In this document: piece by piece, positions 7,433 through 17,686 of the stretch
How the letters are laid out: each line of letters begins with the position of its first letter
Numbering within the stretch: position 1 is the stretch's first letter
Assembly: GCF_902806445.1 (NCBI RefSeq)
Contig: NZ_LR760298.1
Span: forward strand, 1,674,001 to 1,738,000
Reading direction: 5' to 3'
DNA from: Listeria sp. PSOL-1
GTDB lineage: Bacteria; Bacillota; Bacilli; Lactobacillales; Listeriaceae
DNA length: 64,000 bases
The notes under the pieces: model-generated
What the model was told of the DNA's origin: nothing
The model's database searches: none
What the model saw: the letters and a program-made list of their open reading frames with translations, nothing else
Translations under genes and position numbers: made by a program

Positions 7433-10303
7433 TCAATCTTTCTGGGCTTTTTTGACTTTAGCTGCTGTTCGCTTTTTATCTCGTTCTAAGATTGGTTTAA
7501 GGTACTTCCCAGTATACGATTTTTTCACTTTAGCTACTTGTTCTGGTGTTCCAGTGGCAATAACCTGCCCACCACCATCTCCACCTTCTGGGCCAAGATC
7601 GATTAAATAATCAGCTTGTTTGATGACATCTAGATTATGCTCAATGACAAGTACCGTATCACCGTTATCATTGACCAAGCGTTGTAGTACTTTTAACAAT
7701 CGATTAATATCATCGGCATGAAGTCCAGTTGTTGGTTCATCTAAAATATAAAATGATTTTCCGTTACTACGTTTGTGTAGTTCTGAAGCTAATTTAACAC
7801 GTTGCGCTTCACCGCCTGATAATGTTGTAGCTGGTTGACCTAGCCTAATATAACCTAGACCAACATCAACAATTGTCTGTAATTTACGAGCGATTTTAGG
7901 TTGATTTTTAAAGAATTCTAAACCTTCCTCGACAGTCATTTCTAAAATCTCAGCAATGTTTTTCCCTTTGTAACGAATATCAAGCGTTTCACTATTATAA
8001 CGTTTTCCTGAGCAAACCTCGCACGGCACATACACATCTGGTAAAAAATGCATTTCAATTTTGATAATCCCATCGCCTTTACATGCTTCACAGCGACCGC
8101 CTTTCACATTAAAGCTAAAACGTCCCTTTTTATAGCCACGTATTTTAGCGTCATTTGTGCTAGCAAAAAGATCGCGTATGTCATCAAAAGCTCCAGTATA
8201 AGTTGCTGGATTTGAACGTGGTGTTCTGCCGATTGGCGACTGATCAATATCGATCATTTTTTCTAGATTTTCAATGCCTTTGATTTCTTTGTGTTCGCCT
8301 GGTTTGACGTTACCTCGATTTAATTTTCTTGTTAACGCTTTGCGCAAAACTTCATTGACAAGCGAACTTTTTCCAGAGCCGGATACACCAGTCACGCAAG
8401 TAAAGGTGCCAAGCGGTATATCTACTGAGACATTTTTAAGGTTATTCGCCTTTGCTCCAACAACTTGAATTTTATTGCCATTTCCTTTGCGACGTTCAGC
8501 AGGCACTGGGATAAATTTTTTCCCAGATAAATAATCTCCGGTAATGGAAGCTTTATTTTTGGCAACTTCGGTTGGTGTACCTGCTGCAACAACCGTTCCT
8601 CCGTGTTCACCAGCGCCAGGGCCAATATCAATGAGGTAGTCTGCTGCCATCATTGTATCTTCATCATGTTCAACGACAATCAATGTATTACCAATATCAC
8701 GCATGCTTTGAAGTGTACTTACAAGCCGATCATTATCACGCTGATGCAAACCGATCGAGGGCTCATCGAGAATATACAAGACGCCTGTTAAACGCGAGCC
8801 AATTTGAGTGGCAAGCCTAATGCGTTGTGCTTCTCCACCAGAAAGTGTCCCTGCTGCTCGGCTAAGTGTAAGGTAATTTAAGCCGACATTTTTCAAAAAG
8901 CCTAAGCGATTCTTCACTTCTTTCAGGATTGGCGCAGCAATTTGACTTTCTTTATCTGACATCTCTAGCTTATCAAAAAACGCGAGTCCTTCATCGATCG
9001 AAAAATTGCTAATTTCCCCCAGATGATGACCACCAATCTTTACAGCTAAAGCTTCTTCTTTTAAGCGATAGCCATGACAAGTTGGACAAGGTAAATCTGT
9101 CATATACTGTGACATTTGTTCCCGTGTAAAATCTGAATTCGTTTCGCGATAACGACGCTCAACATTTGGCAAAATCCCTTCAAATGGCATCCATGTTTCG
9201 CGTGACATACCGAAATCATTTTTGTATTCAAAGAAAAATTCTTTTGTACCAGAGCCATTTAAAATAATGTCAAGCTGCTCTTTAGGTAGCTTTTCGAGCG
9301 GTACATCCATATCGATACCGAACTCTTTACAAGCTGAACTGAGCATTTGTGGATAATATTGTGAACTAATTGGGCGCCAAGGTACAATTGCTCCGTCATT
9401 CAGACTAAGCGACCGATCTGGGATAACGGTATCAACATCCACTTCTAGTTTTGTCCCTAAGCCATCACAAGTTGGGCAAGCACCAAATGGACTATTGAAA
9501 GAAAACATCCGCGGTTCTAATTCCCCAACAGTAAAACCACAATATGGACAAGCATAATGTTCACTGAAAAGAAGTTCTTTTTCACCAATAAGATCGACAA
9601 CTGCATAACCATCTGCTAACTTGAGGGCAGCCTCTAATGAATCGTAAAGTCGTGAATGAATGCCTTCTTTAATAACAATCCGGTCAATGATAATATCAAT
9701 TGAATGTTTTTTATTTTTTTCAATGGTGATATCATCAGTAATGTCATAAACTTCCCCATCAACACGAATACGAACATAACCTTGCTTTTTGATTTCTTCT
9801 AGTGTTTTCTTATGTGTTCCTTTCTTACCGGAAATAATAGGGGCTAGCACTTGCAGTCGTGTTTTTTCTGGATATTCTAGAACACGATCAACCATTTGCT
9901 CAATCGTTTGTGACGTAATTTCGATTCCATGATTTGGGCAAATTGGATGGCCAACACGTGCGTATAGTAATCGTAAATAATCATGAATTTCGGTAACTGT
10001 ACCGACTGTTGACCTTGGATTTCGGCTTGTTGTCTTTTGATCAATTGAGATAGCTGGACTTAAACCTTCAATTAAGTCAACATCAGGCTTATCCATTTGT
10101 CCTAAGAATTGTCTAGCATAAGCTGAAAGTGATTCCACATAACGGCGTTGGCCTTCCGCATAAATGGTGTCAAAAGCAAGTGAGGATTTCCCAGAACCAG
10201 AAAGTCCGGTCATGACGACAAGTTTATCGCGGGGGATTTCGACATTTACATTTTTTAAATTATGAGCTCTGGCTCCTTGAATAACAATTTTATCTTTGTT
10301 CAA
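7433..10303 (-). CDS. uvrA: Excinuclease ABC subunit A
   Basis: A 956-residue protein of normal length for UvrA, the DNA-damage recognition ATPase of nucleotide excision repair. Two ABC modules are visible, with Walker A motifs [12 protein letters not shown] near residue 32 and [12 protein letters not shown] near 640, and ABC signatures [13 protein letters not shown] and [13 protein letters not shown]. Zinc-finger cysteines occur as CPYCGF and CPTCDG, and CEACKGDG and CEVCSGKRY. The start is TTG, with its ribosome site GGAAGGA in the last codons of uvrB 7 bases upstream. It is co-transcribed with uvrB and thus under SOS control. Confidence 0.97.
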   Translation of the reverse strand: MNKDKIVIQGARAHNLKNVNVEIPRDKLVVMTGLSGSGKSSLAFDTIYAEGQRRYVESLSAYARQFLGQMDKPDVDLIEGLSPAISIDQKTTSRNPRSTVGTVTEIHDYLRLLYARVGHPICPNHGIEITSQTIEQMVDRVLEYPEKTRLQVLAPIISGKKGTHKKTLEEIKKQGYVRIRVDGEVYDITDDITIEKNKKHSIDIIIDRIVIKEGIHSRLYDSLEAALKLADGYAVVDLIGEKELLFSEHYACPYCGFTVGELEPRMFSFNSPFGACPTCDGLGTKLEVDVDTVIPDRSLSLNDGAIVPWRPISSQYYPQMLSSACKEFGIDMDVPLEKLPKEQLDIILNGSGTKEFFFEYKNDFGMSRETWMPFEGILPNVERRYRETNSDFTREQMSQYMTDLPCPTCHGYRLKEEALAVKIGGHHLGEISNFSIDEGLAFFDKLEMSDKESQIAAPILKEVKNRLGFLKNVGLNYLTLSRAAGTLSGGEAQRIRLATQIGSRLTGVLYILDEPSIGLHQRDNDRLVSTLQSMRDIGNTLIVVEHDEDTMMAADYLIDIGPGAGEHGGTVVAAGTPTEVAKNKASITGDYLSGKKFIPVPAERRKGNGNKIQVVGAKANNLKNVSVDIPLGTFTCVTGVSGSGKSSLVNEVLRKALTRKLNRGNVKPGEHKEIKGIENLEKMIDIDQSPIGRTPRSNPATYTGAFDDIRDLFASTNDAKIRGYKKGRFSFNVKGGRCEACKGDGIIKIEMHFLPDVYVPCEVCSGKRYNSETLDIRYKGKNIAEILEMTVEEGLEFFKNQPKIARKLQTIVDVGLGYIRLGQPATTLSGGEAQRVKLASELHKRSNGKSFYILDEPTTGLHADDINRLLKVLQRLVNDNGDTVLVIEHNLDVIKQADYLIDLGPEGGDGGGQVIATGTPEQVAKVKKSYTGKYLKPILERDKKRTAAKVKKAQKD

Positions 10304-10310
10304 CTTCGCT

Positions 10311-12287
10311 TCATCCTTCCGCCTTTAATTCAAGCAGTGCATCGCGTAACTCAGCGGCACGTTCAAAATCAAGCGCTTTGGCAGCTTCTTTCATGTCGTG
10401 CTCCATTTCTTCTATCAAAGCTAAGCGCTCTTTTTTCGACATTTTGCTAACATCTCGTAATTTCTCGTCTTCTCCACTTTCGACAGCAGTGGTCGCAGCA
10501 ATAACGCCACGAATTTCTTTACGGATTGTTTTTGGCGTAATGCCATGTTCTTGATTATATACTTCTTGGATTTTACGCCTACGCTCTGTTTCATCAATTG
10601 AAGTACGCATGGAATCTGTCATTCGATCAGCATACATAATGACACGTCCATTTTCATTACGTGCGGCTCGTCCCATCGTTTGGATGAGTGAGCGCTCTGA
10701 ACGTAAAAAGCCTTCTTTATCTGCATCAAGAATCGCAACAAGTGATACTTCTGGTAAATCAATACCCTCTCGAAGCAAATTAATTCCAACAAGCACATCA
10801 AATACGCCTAGCCGCAAATCACGGATAATCTCAATTCGTTCTAGTGTCTTCACTTCTGAATGAAGGTACTGCACTTTAATTCCTGCTTCTTTTAAATAAT
10901 CGGTTAAGTCCTCTGCCATTTTTTTCGTTAATGTTGTAACAAGTACGCGCTCATCTTTTTTGATACGATCATTAATTTCATCCATCAAGTCATCGATTTG
11001 GCCTTGGATAGGGCGCACTTCGACAATTGGATCAAGAAGTCCAGTTGGTCGGATAATTTGTTCAACGACTTCGGGCGTTCTTTCTAATTCGTAAGGACCT
11101 GGTGTGGCTGAAATAAATGTGATTTGATTAATATGCTTTTCAAATTCTTCTAAACGTAACGGCCTATTATCAAGGGCAGATGGTAAGCGAAATCCATGAT
11201 CGACAAGCATTTGTTTTCGCGCTTGGTCACCGTTATACATCCCTTTAATTTGTGGCATTGTGGCATGTGATTCATCAATGACGATTTGAAAATCATCTGG
11301 GAAATAATCAAGTAAAGTATAGGGTGTAGATCCAGCAGGTCGCAAAGCTAGATGCCTAGAATAATTTTCAATACCTGAGCAATAGCCCATTTCTTCCATC
11401 ATTTCAAGATCATAATTGGTACGTTGCTCTAATCTTTGCGCTTCGAGTAATTTATTATCATCGCGTAATGCCTTTAATTGTTCTGCAAGTTCTATTTTAA
11501 TGTTCTCAACCGCTTGACGCATGATGTCTGGCCTTGTGACAAAGTGAGAAGCTGGAAAAATGGATACTTGTTCTCTGTCACCAATAATTTCACCAGTTAG
11601 TGCATCAACTTCGCGGATTCGTTCGATTTCATCCCCAAAAAATTCAACACGCATACAGTGCTCATCTCTTGAAGCTGGAAAAATTTCAACAACATCTCCG
11701 CGCACACGGAAACGGCCACGCTGAAAATCAATGTCGTTCCGATCATACTGAATGTCAACCAATTTACGCAGCAAGCCATCTCGGCTAATCTCCATTCCTT
11801 TGCGAAGAGAAACAAGCATTTCACCATACTCTTCCGGGGAACCTAAACCGTAAATACAAGATACACTAGCAATGATAATAACATCTCGTCGTTCAAAAAG
11901 AGCAGCGGTTGCAGAGTGACGTAATTTATCAATCTCATCATTGATACTTGCATCTTTTTCAATGTACGTATCACTTTGTGGCACATAAGCTTCTGGTTGA
12001 TAATAATCATAATAGCTTACAAAGTATTCTACTGCATTATTTGGAAAAAATTCTTTAAACTCACTATATAATTGCCCTGCTAATGTCTTGTTATGCGCCA
12101 TGACAAGCGTTGGTTTATTGATTTCTTGAATGACATTTGAAATGGTAAATGTTTTACCTGTACCGGTTGCACCAAGAAGTGTTTGATGTTTTTGACCACT
12201 TTCAATACTAGCAACAAGCTCTTTTATTGCATTTGGTTGGTCTCCTGATGGTTTATATGCGGAAACTAAGTCAAATTTATCAGTCAA
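10311..12287 (-). CDS. uvrB: Excinuclease ABC subunit B
   Basis: A 658-residue helicase-like subunit that verifies damage handed over by UvrA and recruits UvrC. Walker [14 protein letters not shown] lies near residue 39, the beta-hairpin region [21 protein letters not shown] near 92-112, and DEAD-like DESHATMPQ near 338. The C-terminal UVR domain ([26 protein letters not shown]) binds UvrC. The start is TTG with GGAGGG upstream. A LexA-type box lies about 85 bases before the start. Confidence 0.97.
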   Translation of the reverse strand: MTDKFDLVSAYKPSGDQPNAIKELVASIESGQKHQTLLGATGTGKTFTISNVIQEINKPTLVMAHNKTLAGQLYSEFKEFFPNNAVEYFVSYYDYYQPEAYVPQSDTYIEKDASINDEIDKLRHSATAALFERRDVIIIASVSCIYGLGSPEEYGEMLVSLRKGMEISRDGLLRKLVDIQYDRNDIDFQRGRFRVRGDVVEIFPASRDEHCMRVEFFGDEIERIREVDALTGEIIGDREQVSIFPASHFVTRPDIMRQAVENIKIELAEQLKALRDDNKLLEAQRLEQRTNYDLEMMEEMGYCSGIENYSRHLALRPAGSTPYTLLDYFPDDFQIVIDESHATMPQIKGMYNGDQARKQMLVDHGFRLPSALDNRPLRLEEFEKHINQITFISATPGPYELERTPEVVEQIIRPTGLLDPIVEVRPIQGQIDDLMDEINDRIKKDERVLVTTLTKKMAEDLTDYLKEAGIKVQYLHSEVKTLERIEIIRDLRLGVFDVLVGINLLREGIDLPEVSLVAILDADKEGFLRSERSLIQTMGRAARNENGRVIMYADRMTDSMRTSIDETERRRKIQEVYNQEHGITPKTIRKEIRGVIAATTAVESGEDEKLRDVSKMSKKERLALIEEMEHDMKEAAKALDFERAAELRDALLELKAEG

Positions 12288-12372
12288 TGATTTCCCTCCG
12301 TTCTACATCAAATCCTGTTCTAACCTATTATCCTTATTTTAACATATATTTTATATCCTTCCCAGCAAAAAG

Positions 12373-12386
12373 CGAACGTATTTTCG
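12373..12386. promoter_or_regulatory. LexA (SOS) box upstream of uvrBA
   Basis: CGAACGTATTTTCG matches the Gram-positive LexA/DinR operator CGAAC-N4-GTTCG at 9 of its 10 specified positions. It overlaps a possible -35 (TTCGCT, minus strand) that is 17 bases from TAAAAT. This placement suits repression of uvrBA until DNA damage. The flanking A and T runs also make the site look like a hairpin, but its position before uvrB favours an operator. Confidence 0.72.
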
Positions 12387-12407
12387 CTTTTTTATACATG
12401 AAAGACA

Positions 12408-12445
12408 GAAAAAACGCAATCAAAATTTGATCACGTTTTCTTTTT
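12408..12445 (-). terminator. Terminator after csbA
   Basis: Stem AAAACG/CGTTTT (12411-12416 with 12434-12439), continued by an inner ATCAAA/TTTGAT stem, lies 50-80 bases after the csbA stop. The run of A before the left arm gives a T-tract on the minus strand; T residues also follow on the plus strand. Confidence 0.6.
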
Positions 12446-12492
12446 ATTTTACCACTATCTTTGCTTTTTCCCTATTAATTCGCTTTCGTGTT

Positions 12493-12738
12493 TTACTTTA
12501 GCCGTCTTAGCATCATTCCGGATAAAAAAAAGCCAATTACCATTGAAAAAGCATCTATTATGATAACTGAAAAAGAAGAAGTATAACCCATTTTAGCGCT
12601 AGCAGTAATCAGCCCCAACATTAAGATCAAGGCAACGAAGCGATTATATGTGACTCGTGCGAATAAAAGAATAAGTAGTCCTGGGAAGAAAAAAGCAGAC
12701 AGAATTTGATCCAACTCCTTTTCAGCTCCTTTAATCAT
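12493..12738 (-). CDS. csbA: CsbA-like small membrane protein
   Basis: An 81-residue hydrophobic protein with about three membrane segments. The block FFFPGLLILLFARVTYNRFVALIL resembles CsbA of Bacillus, a SigB-controlled protein of unknown function encoded just upstream of uvrB, as here. The ATG at 12738 overlaps the end of the HD-domain gene by 8 bases but has a poor ribosome site. A TTG at 12714, with GGAG 11 bases before it, would give a 73-residue protein and is an alternative start. Confidence 0.78.
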   Translation of the reverse strand: MIKGAEKELDQILSAFFFPGLLILLFARVTYNRFVALILMLGLITASAKMGYTSSFSVIIIDAFSMVIGFFLSGMMLRRLK

Positions 12739-13381
12739 TTTCTTTTAGTGCTCGTGTAATAATATCTGCTGTAAGTTCAGGTAAATCCGTTTTGTTAATT
12801 CCTTTTTCAGCTAACATTTCTGGTAAAATTTCTTTTAAAAAGTATTTCACTGAGCTAAGCTTACGATATTCATAAATAGTGGCCAAGGCTTCACTATAAA
12901 TTTCAATAAAAATGGCCTCGGGATTCCCTTTTTGAATTTCGCCAAAAGACTCATATAATAAATCTACTTTATCAGCAATCGCTAATATTTTACCTTCTAA
13001 AGTTTGATCTTTTCCTTCTTTTAATAGATGGCGATAAAATGCCTGGAATTCTTTTGGAATCTCCCGTTTGATAAAATTGCGTGCCATGCTTTCTTCTACT
13101 TCTGAAAGCATTCCGCGCAACTCTTCTGTAGCATATTTAACAGGTGTTTTAATGTCACCAATGAACAGTTCAGAATAATCATGGTTAAGCGCTTTTTCAT
13201 ATAAAACACGCCAATCAATCTTATTCCCAGCTTGTTCTTCTACATATCCTAAAAACTGGGCAATGTTGGTTACTTTGAAAGAATGCTCGGCAACAGAATG
13301 TTCTTGGTATTTGAACTTGCCTGGACAACGGTAAATATTTTCTAAGTCAACTAAACTCTTGAAATATTGATGAATTCCCAT
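12731..13381 (-). CDS. HD-domain 5'-deoxynucleotidase-like protein (YfbR family)
   Basis: A 216-residue HD-superfamily phosphohydrolase. Metal-binding residues appear as His33 in VAEHSFKV, the His-Asp pair in LNHDYSELFIGD (about 67-68) and the Asp in AIADKVDLLYE. Family members such as E. coli YfbR remove phosphate from deoxynucleoside 5'-monophosphates; the substrate here is inferred from family. It overlaps csbA. A short palindrome GACAATATTTGTC (13453-13465) lies upstream. Confidence 0.8.
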   Translation of the reverse strand: MGIHQYFKSLVDLENIYRCPGKFKYQEHSVAEHSFKVTNIAQFLGYVEEQAGNKIDWRVLYEKALNHDYSELFIGDIKTPVKYATEELRGMLSEVEESMARNFIKREIPKEFQAFYRHLLKEGKDQTLEGKILAIADKVDLLYESFGEIQKGNPEAIFIEIYSEALATIYEYRKLSSVKYFLKEILPEMLAEKGINKTDLPELTADIITRALKEND

Positions 13382-13501
13382 ATCATATCACTTCTTTCCT
13401 TACAACATGATTATTTTTTTGACAGTCGTTTGTCCATTCATTATTTTCCGTCGACAATATTTGTCATTAACTTTACCACAATTTTTTACAAATGAGCAAA
13501 A

Positions 13502-13567
13502 AAAGAGTTTGGAGCACGAATGAAATAAATCGAGATACTCTTATTTCGTTTACGCTCTAAACTCTTT
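13502..13567 (-). terminator. Strong terminator after the metal-efflux ATPase gene
   Basis: A long hairpin pairs AAAGAGTTT (13502-13510) with AAACTCTTT (13559-13567), and contains further paired segments including GAAATAA/TTATTTC. On the minus strand the stem is followed by a run of seven T. Confidence 0.85.
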
Positions 13568-13576
13568 ATTTTTTAT

Positions 13577-15700
13577 TTAGTCTAAATTTTTCACTTGTAA
13601 AATTCGTGTGGAATTAAGCACAGCGAGTAGTGTTACACCTACATCAGAAAAAACAGCTTCCCACATTGTAGCAAAACCAAACGCCCCAAGCGTCAAGAAA
13701 ATTCCTTTCACAACTAAAGCAAAAATGATATTTTGCCAAACAACCTTTCTTGTCCGTTTAGCAATATTAATGGAAGTAGCGATTCGTGACGGCTCATCGG
13801 TCATAATAACAATATCCGCGGCTTCAATCGCTGCATCTGAACCTAAGCCTCCCATCGCAATGCCGACATCAGAACGGGCAAGAACTGGGGTGTCATTAAT
13901 CCCGTCTCCTACAAATGCTACTTTTTCTCTTGAATGGGCTTGCTCCATGATTTTTTCTACTTGTGTAACTTTATCTTGTGGCAATAATTCGGAATAAACT
14001 TCATCTACGCTAAGATTTTTAGCCACTTCTTGACCGACTGCTCTCGCATCGCCGGTTAACATCACGGTCTTTTTGATATTAAGTTTTTTAAGTGCGGTTA
14101 TTGCTCCTTTAGCATCGTCTTTCACTTCATCAGAAATAATCAAGTAGCCAGCAAATTTTTGATCAATAGCAACATAAACGATCGTCCCACTCGTTTCTGG
14201 CGCATCAACCTGAAATTCTCCTTGCTGCATCAATTTAATATTTCCCACAAGAACTTGTTTTCCATCAATATTCGCTTTAATTCCATGTCCTGAAACTTCT
14301 TCATAATCAGCAATTCTTTCATCAGCTATTGTTTTTCCATATGCTTTTTTAATCGATGTAGCAATCGGGTGATTCGAATGCACTTCAGCAATTGCTGCAT
14401 ATTCACTGATTTCTTCTGATGAAAATCCTTCTGCTGGAACAATTTTTGTTACCTCAAAAATTCCTTTTGTTAGCGTCCCCGTTTTATCAAAGACAACATA
14501 TTTTACATCGTTTAACGCTTCTAAATAGTTACTTCCTTTGACTAAAATACCTTTTTTACTTGAAGCACCAATCCCGGCAAAGAACCCTAGCGGAATTGAA
14601 ACAACCAACGCACATGGACAAGAAATAACAAGGAAGACAAGCGCCCGGTAAATCCAATCTGAAAATGTTTCCAAAGAGAACACAAGTGGTGGAATAACAG
14701 CAAGCAATAAAGCGATAATGACAACTGCTGGTGTATAGTATCTTGCAAACTTAGTGATAAAATTCTCTGTTGGCGCTTTACGATTGCTTGCATTTTCTAC
14801 TAAGTCTAAAATCTTAGATACCGTTGATTCAGCGTAATTCTTTGTTACTGCAATAATGAGGACACCATTCGTATTAATAAAACCGCCGAGCACTTCGCTC
14901 CCAGTCGTAACCTTTCGTGGTACAGATTCGCCAGTTAACGCGGATGTATCAACCATTGATTTTCCATCAATAATACTGCCATCAAGCGGGATCTTTTCTC
15001 CAGGTCTAACGCGAATAGTATCGCCAACACTCACCTCTTCTGGAGAAACTTCGACAAAATTAGCACCACGTTTTATAAAAGCATAGTCAGGCCGAATATC
15101 CATTAGTTCACTAATGGATTTCCGCGACTTGTTAACTGCTAAGCTTTGGAAAAATTCACCTATTTGGTAAAACAGCATCACTGCAACGCCCTCAGGATAT
15201 TGGCCAATTGCAAACGCTCCAATTGTGGCAATAGCCATTAAGAAGTTTTCATCAAAAACTTGTCCACGCGTGATATTGCGGATTGCGCGGTAAAGAACCT
15301 CTCCACCAATAATCAAATAGGCCACTACAAAAAGGACGATCTTCATCGCAACAGGCAAAGGAATAAATAAACCTGCAAAAAGAAAAATACTACTAATCGC
15401 AATACAAATTAACATCTTCTTGATCGAAGCATGTTCATGGTTGTGTTCATTTTTTTTCGTATTTTTATCTTCTACCGTAACTTCTGGTTCAATTTGCTTG
15501 ATTTTAGCGATAATCGCTTCTTGCACGCTTTCTTCTGATTCCACATCGACATCAGCAACCAGCGTTGTTGTAGCAAAATTGACATTACATGTGACGACGC
15601 CTTTGATTCCTTTTACTCCATTTTCTACCTTCATTGCACAATTTGCGCAGTCCAAGCCCTTTAAGAAAAATGCCTTTTGCACGGTTTCGCTTGCAGACAT
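13577..15700 (-). CDS. cadA: Zinc/cadmium/lead-exporting P1B-type ATPase
   Basis: A 707-residue heavy-metal pump. An N-terminal HMA domain carries GLDCANCAMKV (Cys18, Cys21), followed by a His-containing linker (NEHNHEHAS). The transport motif is SCPCALVVSIP, the phosphorylation site DKTGTLTKG, the HP motif SNHPIATS, and the hinge VGDGINDTPVL. The last membrane segments hold VVKGIFLTLG and DVGVTLLAVLNSTR, whose Lys and Asp are typical of Zn/Cd/Pb pumps. An upstream frame adds 16 residues, but AAAGGA sits 9 bases before the ATG at 15700, which is preferred. The repressor gene lies upstream. Whether zinc or cadmium is the main substrate is not visible. Confidence 0.92.
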   Translation of the reverse strand: MSASETVQKAFFLKGLDCANCAMKVENGVKGIKGVVTCNVNFATTTLVADVDVESEESVQEAIIAKIKQIEPEVTVEDKNTKKNEHNHEHASIKKMLICIAISSIFLFAGLFIPLPVAMKIVLFVVAYLIIGGEVLYRAIRNITRGQVFDENFLMAIATIGAFAIGQYPEGVAVMLFYQIGEFFQSLAVNKSRKSISELMDIRPDYAFIKRGANFVEVSPEEVSVGDTIRVRPGEKIPLDGSIIDGKSMVDTSALTGESVPRKVTTGSEVLGGFINTNGVLIIAVTKNYAESTVSKILDLVENASNRKAPTENFITKFARYYTPAVVIIALLLAVIPPLVFSLETFSDWIYRALVFLVISCPCALVVSIPLGFFAGIGASSKKGILVKGSNYLEALNDVKYVVFDKTGTLTKGIFEVTKIVPAEGFSSEEISEYAAIAEVHSNHPIATSIKKAYGKTIADERIADYEEVSGHGIKANIDGKQVLVGNIKLMQQGEFQVDAPETSGTIVYVAIDQKFAGYLIISDEVKDDAKGAITALKKLNIKKTVMLTGDARAVGQEVAKNLSVDEVYSELLPQDKVTQVEKIMEQAHSREKVAFVGDGINDTPVLARSDVGIAMGGLGSDAAIEAADIVIMTDEPSRIATSINIAKRTRKVVWQNIIFALVVKGIFLTLGAFGFATMWEAVFSDVGVTLLAVLNSTRILQVKNLD

Positions 15701-15730
15701 GGGAATCATTCCTTTCCATTTTTTATATTT

Positions 15731-15783
15731 ATATATGAGCAACTTCACATATTTAAGATACCATAAACCGCGTGATTTTTCAA
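15731..15783 (-). promoter_or_regulatory. Promoter and probable CzrA-type operator of the efflux ATPase gene
   Basis: On the minus strand TTGAAA (15778-15783) and TATCTT (15755-15760) are 17 bases apart. Directly downstream, ATATATGA (15731-15738) and TCACATAT (15745-15752) form an inverted repeat covering the expected transcription start. Its A/T-rich form with TGA/TCA cores resembles operators of ArsR/SmtB-family metal repressors. Repressor identity is inferred from the adjacent gene. Confidence 0.65.
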
Positions 15784-15795
15784 TAACTTATTTTA

Positions 15796-15809
15796 TATAT
15801 GTGCATATA
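15796..15809. promoter_or_regulatory. Palindrome between repressor and ATPase genes
   Basis: TATATGTGCATATA has perfect six-base arms around TG. It lies upstream of the ATPase promoter and may be a second repressor site; this is inferred from its similarity to the operator-like repeat 50 bases away. Confidence 0.4.
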
Positions 15810-15846
15810 AACATATATAGATAGGCAAGACCTAAAAAAGGCCTCA

Positions 15847-16152
15847 TTAATGGTGCTTCGTATGTCTTATTGCTTGTGTCAATAATTCAAGCACATGATT
15901 ATCATCTTGTGTATAAAAAATAGATGTCCCCTCACGTCTCGATTTAACTAAACGCAGATTTTTCAACAAACGCAGTTGATGTGACACTGTCGTTTGATTA
16001 AAAACCAACGTCCGAGCAATTTCATTAACGGAGTATTCTCTATCTTGTAGTAAATGCAATATTTGAACACGCGTTGGATCCCCTAATGCTTTAAAAATTT
16101 GCGTGACATTAAAGAGCGTCTCTTCGTCTAACAGCACTTTGCTATCTTCCAT
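15847..16152 (-). CDS. CzrA-like ArsR/SmtB metal-responsive repressor
   Basis: A 101-residue winged-helix protein. The DNA-reading segment is [27 protein letters not shown] and the wing [12 protein letters not shown]. The C-terminal helix has [19 protein letters not shown], in which Asp and His are followed 11 residues later by His-x-x-His. This reproduces the alpha-5 zinc site of CzrA (Asp84, His86, His97, His100). No cysteine is present, so the alpha-3N cadmium/lead site of CadC is absent, which points to zinc or cobalt sensing. It is divergently placed to nothing; it lies upstream of the ATPase in the same direction. GGAG precedes the ATG by 10 bases. Confidence 0.88.
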   Translation of the reverse strand: MEDSKVLLDEETLFNVTQIFKALGDPTRVQILHLLQDREYSVNEIARTLVFNQTTVSHQLRLLKNLRLVKSRREGTSIFYTQDDNHVLELLTQAIRHTKHH

Positions 16153-16221
16153 GATTTTTTCACTCCACTAATTAAGTTATATGTTTCATGATAGCGCGAA
16201 AAGACTCTATTATGCAACTAT

Positions 16222-16881
16222 TTATTGATTTAGCTCCTCAATTTCACCGCTTTTTAAATAAACAATCCATTCTGAAACATTGGTAACATAGTCTCCGATT
16301 CGTTCTAAATGCTGAGCCACTAGCAGCAAATGGGAAGTATCTTCTAACAGTTCTGGTTCCACGTGCATAAAAGCAATACATTTTTGATAGACAACTTGAT
16401 GCAGATGATCCACTTCATTATCGCGTGCTGCGATTTCACGAGCAAAGTCCACATTTTCAGCTAAATAAGCATCAAGGACATCATGGAGCATGTTTTTAAC
16501 AATTTCACCCATCTGGACAATTTCTGAAACTTGCTGTAAAACTTTACTACTCTCTAAAATATTGGTTGTTTTAGCAATACTTACAGCATGATCTCCAATT
16601 CTTTCTAAATCAGAACTCGCCTTCATAACGGTAACAATTTTACGCAAATCGGCTCCTACTGGCTGTTGTAAAGCAATTAATTCAAATGAGTGCTGTTCAA
16701 GCGTCAATTCCATATTATTAATGATTTTATCTCCAGCAATAACTTGTTCTGCTAACCCTTTATCGCGTGTACTTAGCGATTTTACTGCCTTCACAATCGC
16801 TTCGTTCACCAGAACACCCATCTCAAGTAATTGCTGGTGTAAATCATTCAATTGTTTTGTAAAAATTGTTCTTACAACCAT
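16222..16881 (-). CDS. phoU: Phosphate transport regulator PhoU
   Basis: A 219-residue all-helical protein with the two PhoU repeats; each contains a metal-binding D/E-rich stretch, ASSDLERIGDHAVSI near residue 80 and AQHLERIGDYVTNVSEW near 185. PhoU damps phosphate import and PhoR signalling. A longer frame exists but its first 37 codons overlap pstB, while GGAGGAAGAGG lies just before the ATG at 16881, so that start is used. It is the last gene of the pst operon. Confidence 0.94.
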   Translation of the reverse strand: MVVRTIFTKQLNDLHQQLLEMGVLVNEAIVKAVKSLSTRDKGLAEQVIAGDKIINNMELTLEQHSFELIALQQPVGADLRKIVTVMKASSDLERIGDHAVSIAKTTNILESSKVLQQVSEIVQMGEIVKNMLHDVLDAYLAENVDFAREIAARDNEVDHLHQVVYQKCIAFMHVEPELLEDTSHLLLVAQHLERIGDYVTNVSEWIVYLKSGEIEELNQ

Positions 16882-16897
16882 TATTCCTCTTCCTCCT

Positions 16898-17668
16898 TTA
16901 ACCAAAACGTCCTGAAATATAATCCTCTGTTTGTTTTTTTGCCGGATTTGTGAAAATTGTTGCCGTATCGCTAAATTCGACCACTTTACCATTTAAGAAA
17001 AATGCTGTTTTATCAGCAATCCGGGCTGCTTGTTGCATATTATGTGTTACGATCACAATCGTATAGTCCTCTTTTAGTCTCAAAATTAGCTCTTCAATTT
17101 TTGCTGTTGAAATCGGATCAAGTGCTGAGGTTGGTTCATCCATTAAAATAACATCAGGCTTCACTGCTAACACGCGCGCAATAGAGAGTCTCTGTTGCTG
17201 TCCACCAGACATTCCGGTTGCCAGAAGGTCTAAGCGATCTTTTACTTCATCCCATAACACAGCTTGTTTCAAACTATTTTCAACGATTTCATCTAGCTGT
17301 TTTTTATCTGAAATGCCATGTATGCGCGGCCCATATGCTACATTATCGTAAATCGAAAAAGGAAAAGAATTCGCTTGTTGAAAAACCATCCCTACTTTTT
17401 TACGCAAATTAGCGATGTCTGTTTTTAGCTGAGTGATTTCTTCTCCTGCAATTCGAAAGCTTCCCGTCATTTTCACACCAGGAATCAAGTCATTCATGCG
17501 GTTTAATATTCGTAAAAAGGTTGATTTCCCACAACCAGAAGGACCAATTAAAGCAGTCACTTGATTCTTAGTAATTTGTACTGAAATATCTTGTAAAGCT
17601 TGCTTGTCTCCATAAAAAAAGTTAACCTCATTGGTTTCAATCATTAACGGTTCTGTGGTTGTCTTCAT
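16898..17668 (-). CDS. pstB: Phosphate ABC transporter ATP-binding protein (second copy)
   Basis: A 256-residue ATPase of the high-affinity phosphate importer. Walker A is [12 protein letters not shown], the signature [13 protein letters not shown], Walker [14 protein letters not shown], and the H-loop IVTHNMQQA. It is a diverged paralogue of the neighbouring pstB; tandem pstB genes are also known in Bacillus. A TTG two codons upstream is only 2 bases from GAGG, so the ATG with 8-base spacing is chosen. Gap to phoU is 16 bases. Confidence 0.95.
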   Translation of the reverse strand: MKTTTEPLMIETNEVNFFYGDKQALQDISVQITKNQVTALIGPSGCGKSTFLRILNRMNDLIPGVKMTGSFRIAGEEITQLKTDIANLRKKVGMVFQQANSFPFSIYDNVAYGPRIHGISDKKQLDEIVENSLKQAVLWDEVKDRLDLLATGMSGGQQQRLSIARVLAVKPDVILMDEPTSALDPISTAKIEELILRLKEDYTIVIVTHNMQQAARIADKTAFFLNGKVVEFSDTATIFTNPAKKQTEDYISGRFG

Positions 17669-17686
17669 TATCAAATCCTCTTTTCT

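Noticed and set aside
7188-7610. A 140-codon plus-strand frame over the uvrA 3' end and the gap beyond it
   Set aside because: Most of it is antisense to uvrA and the rest crosses the structured hairpin element; there is no suitable ribosome site and no recognisable domain.
13453-13465. Palindrome GACAATATTTGTC upstream of the HD-domain gene as an operator
   Set aside because: Five-base arms in A/T-rich DNA are expected by chance and no matching promoter could be placed beside it.
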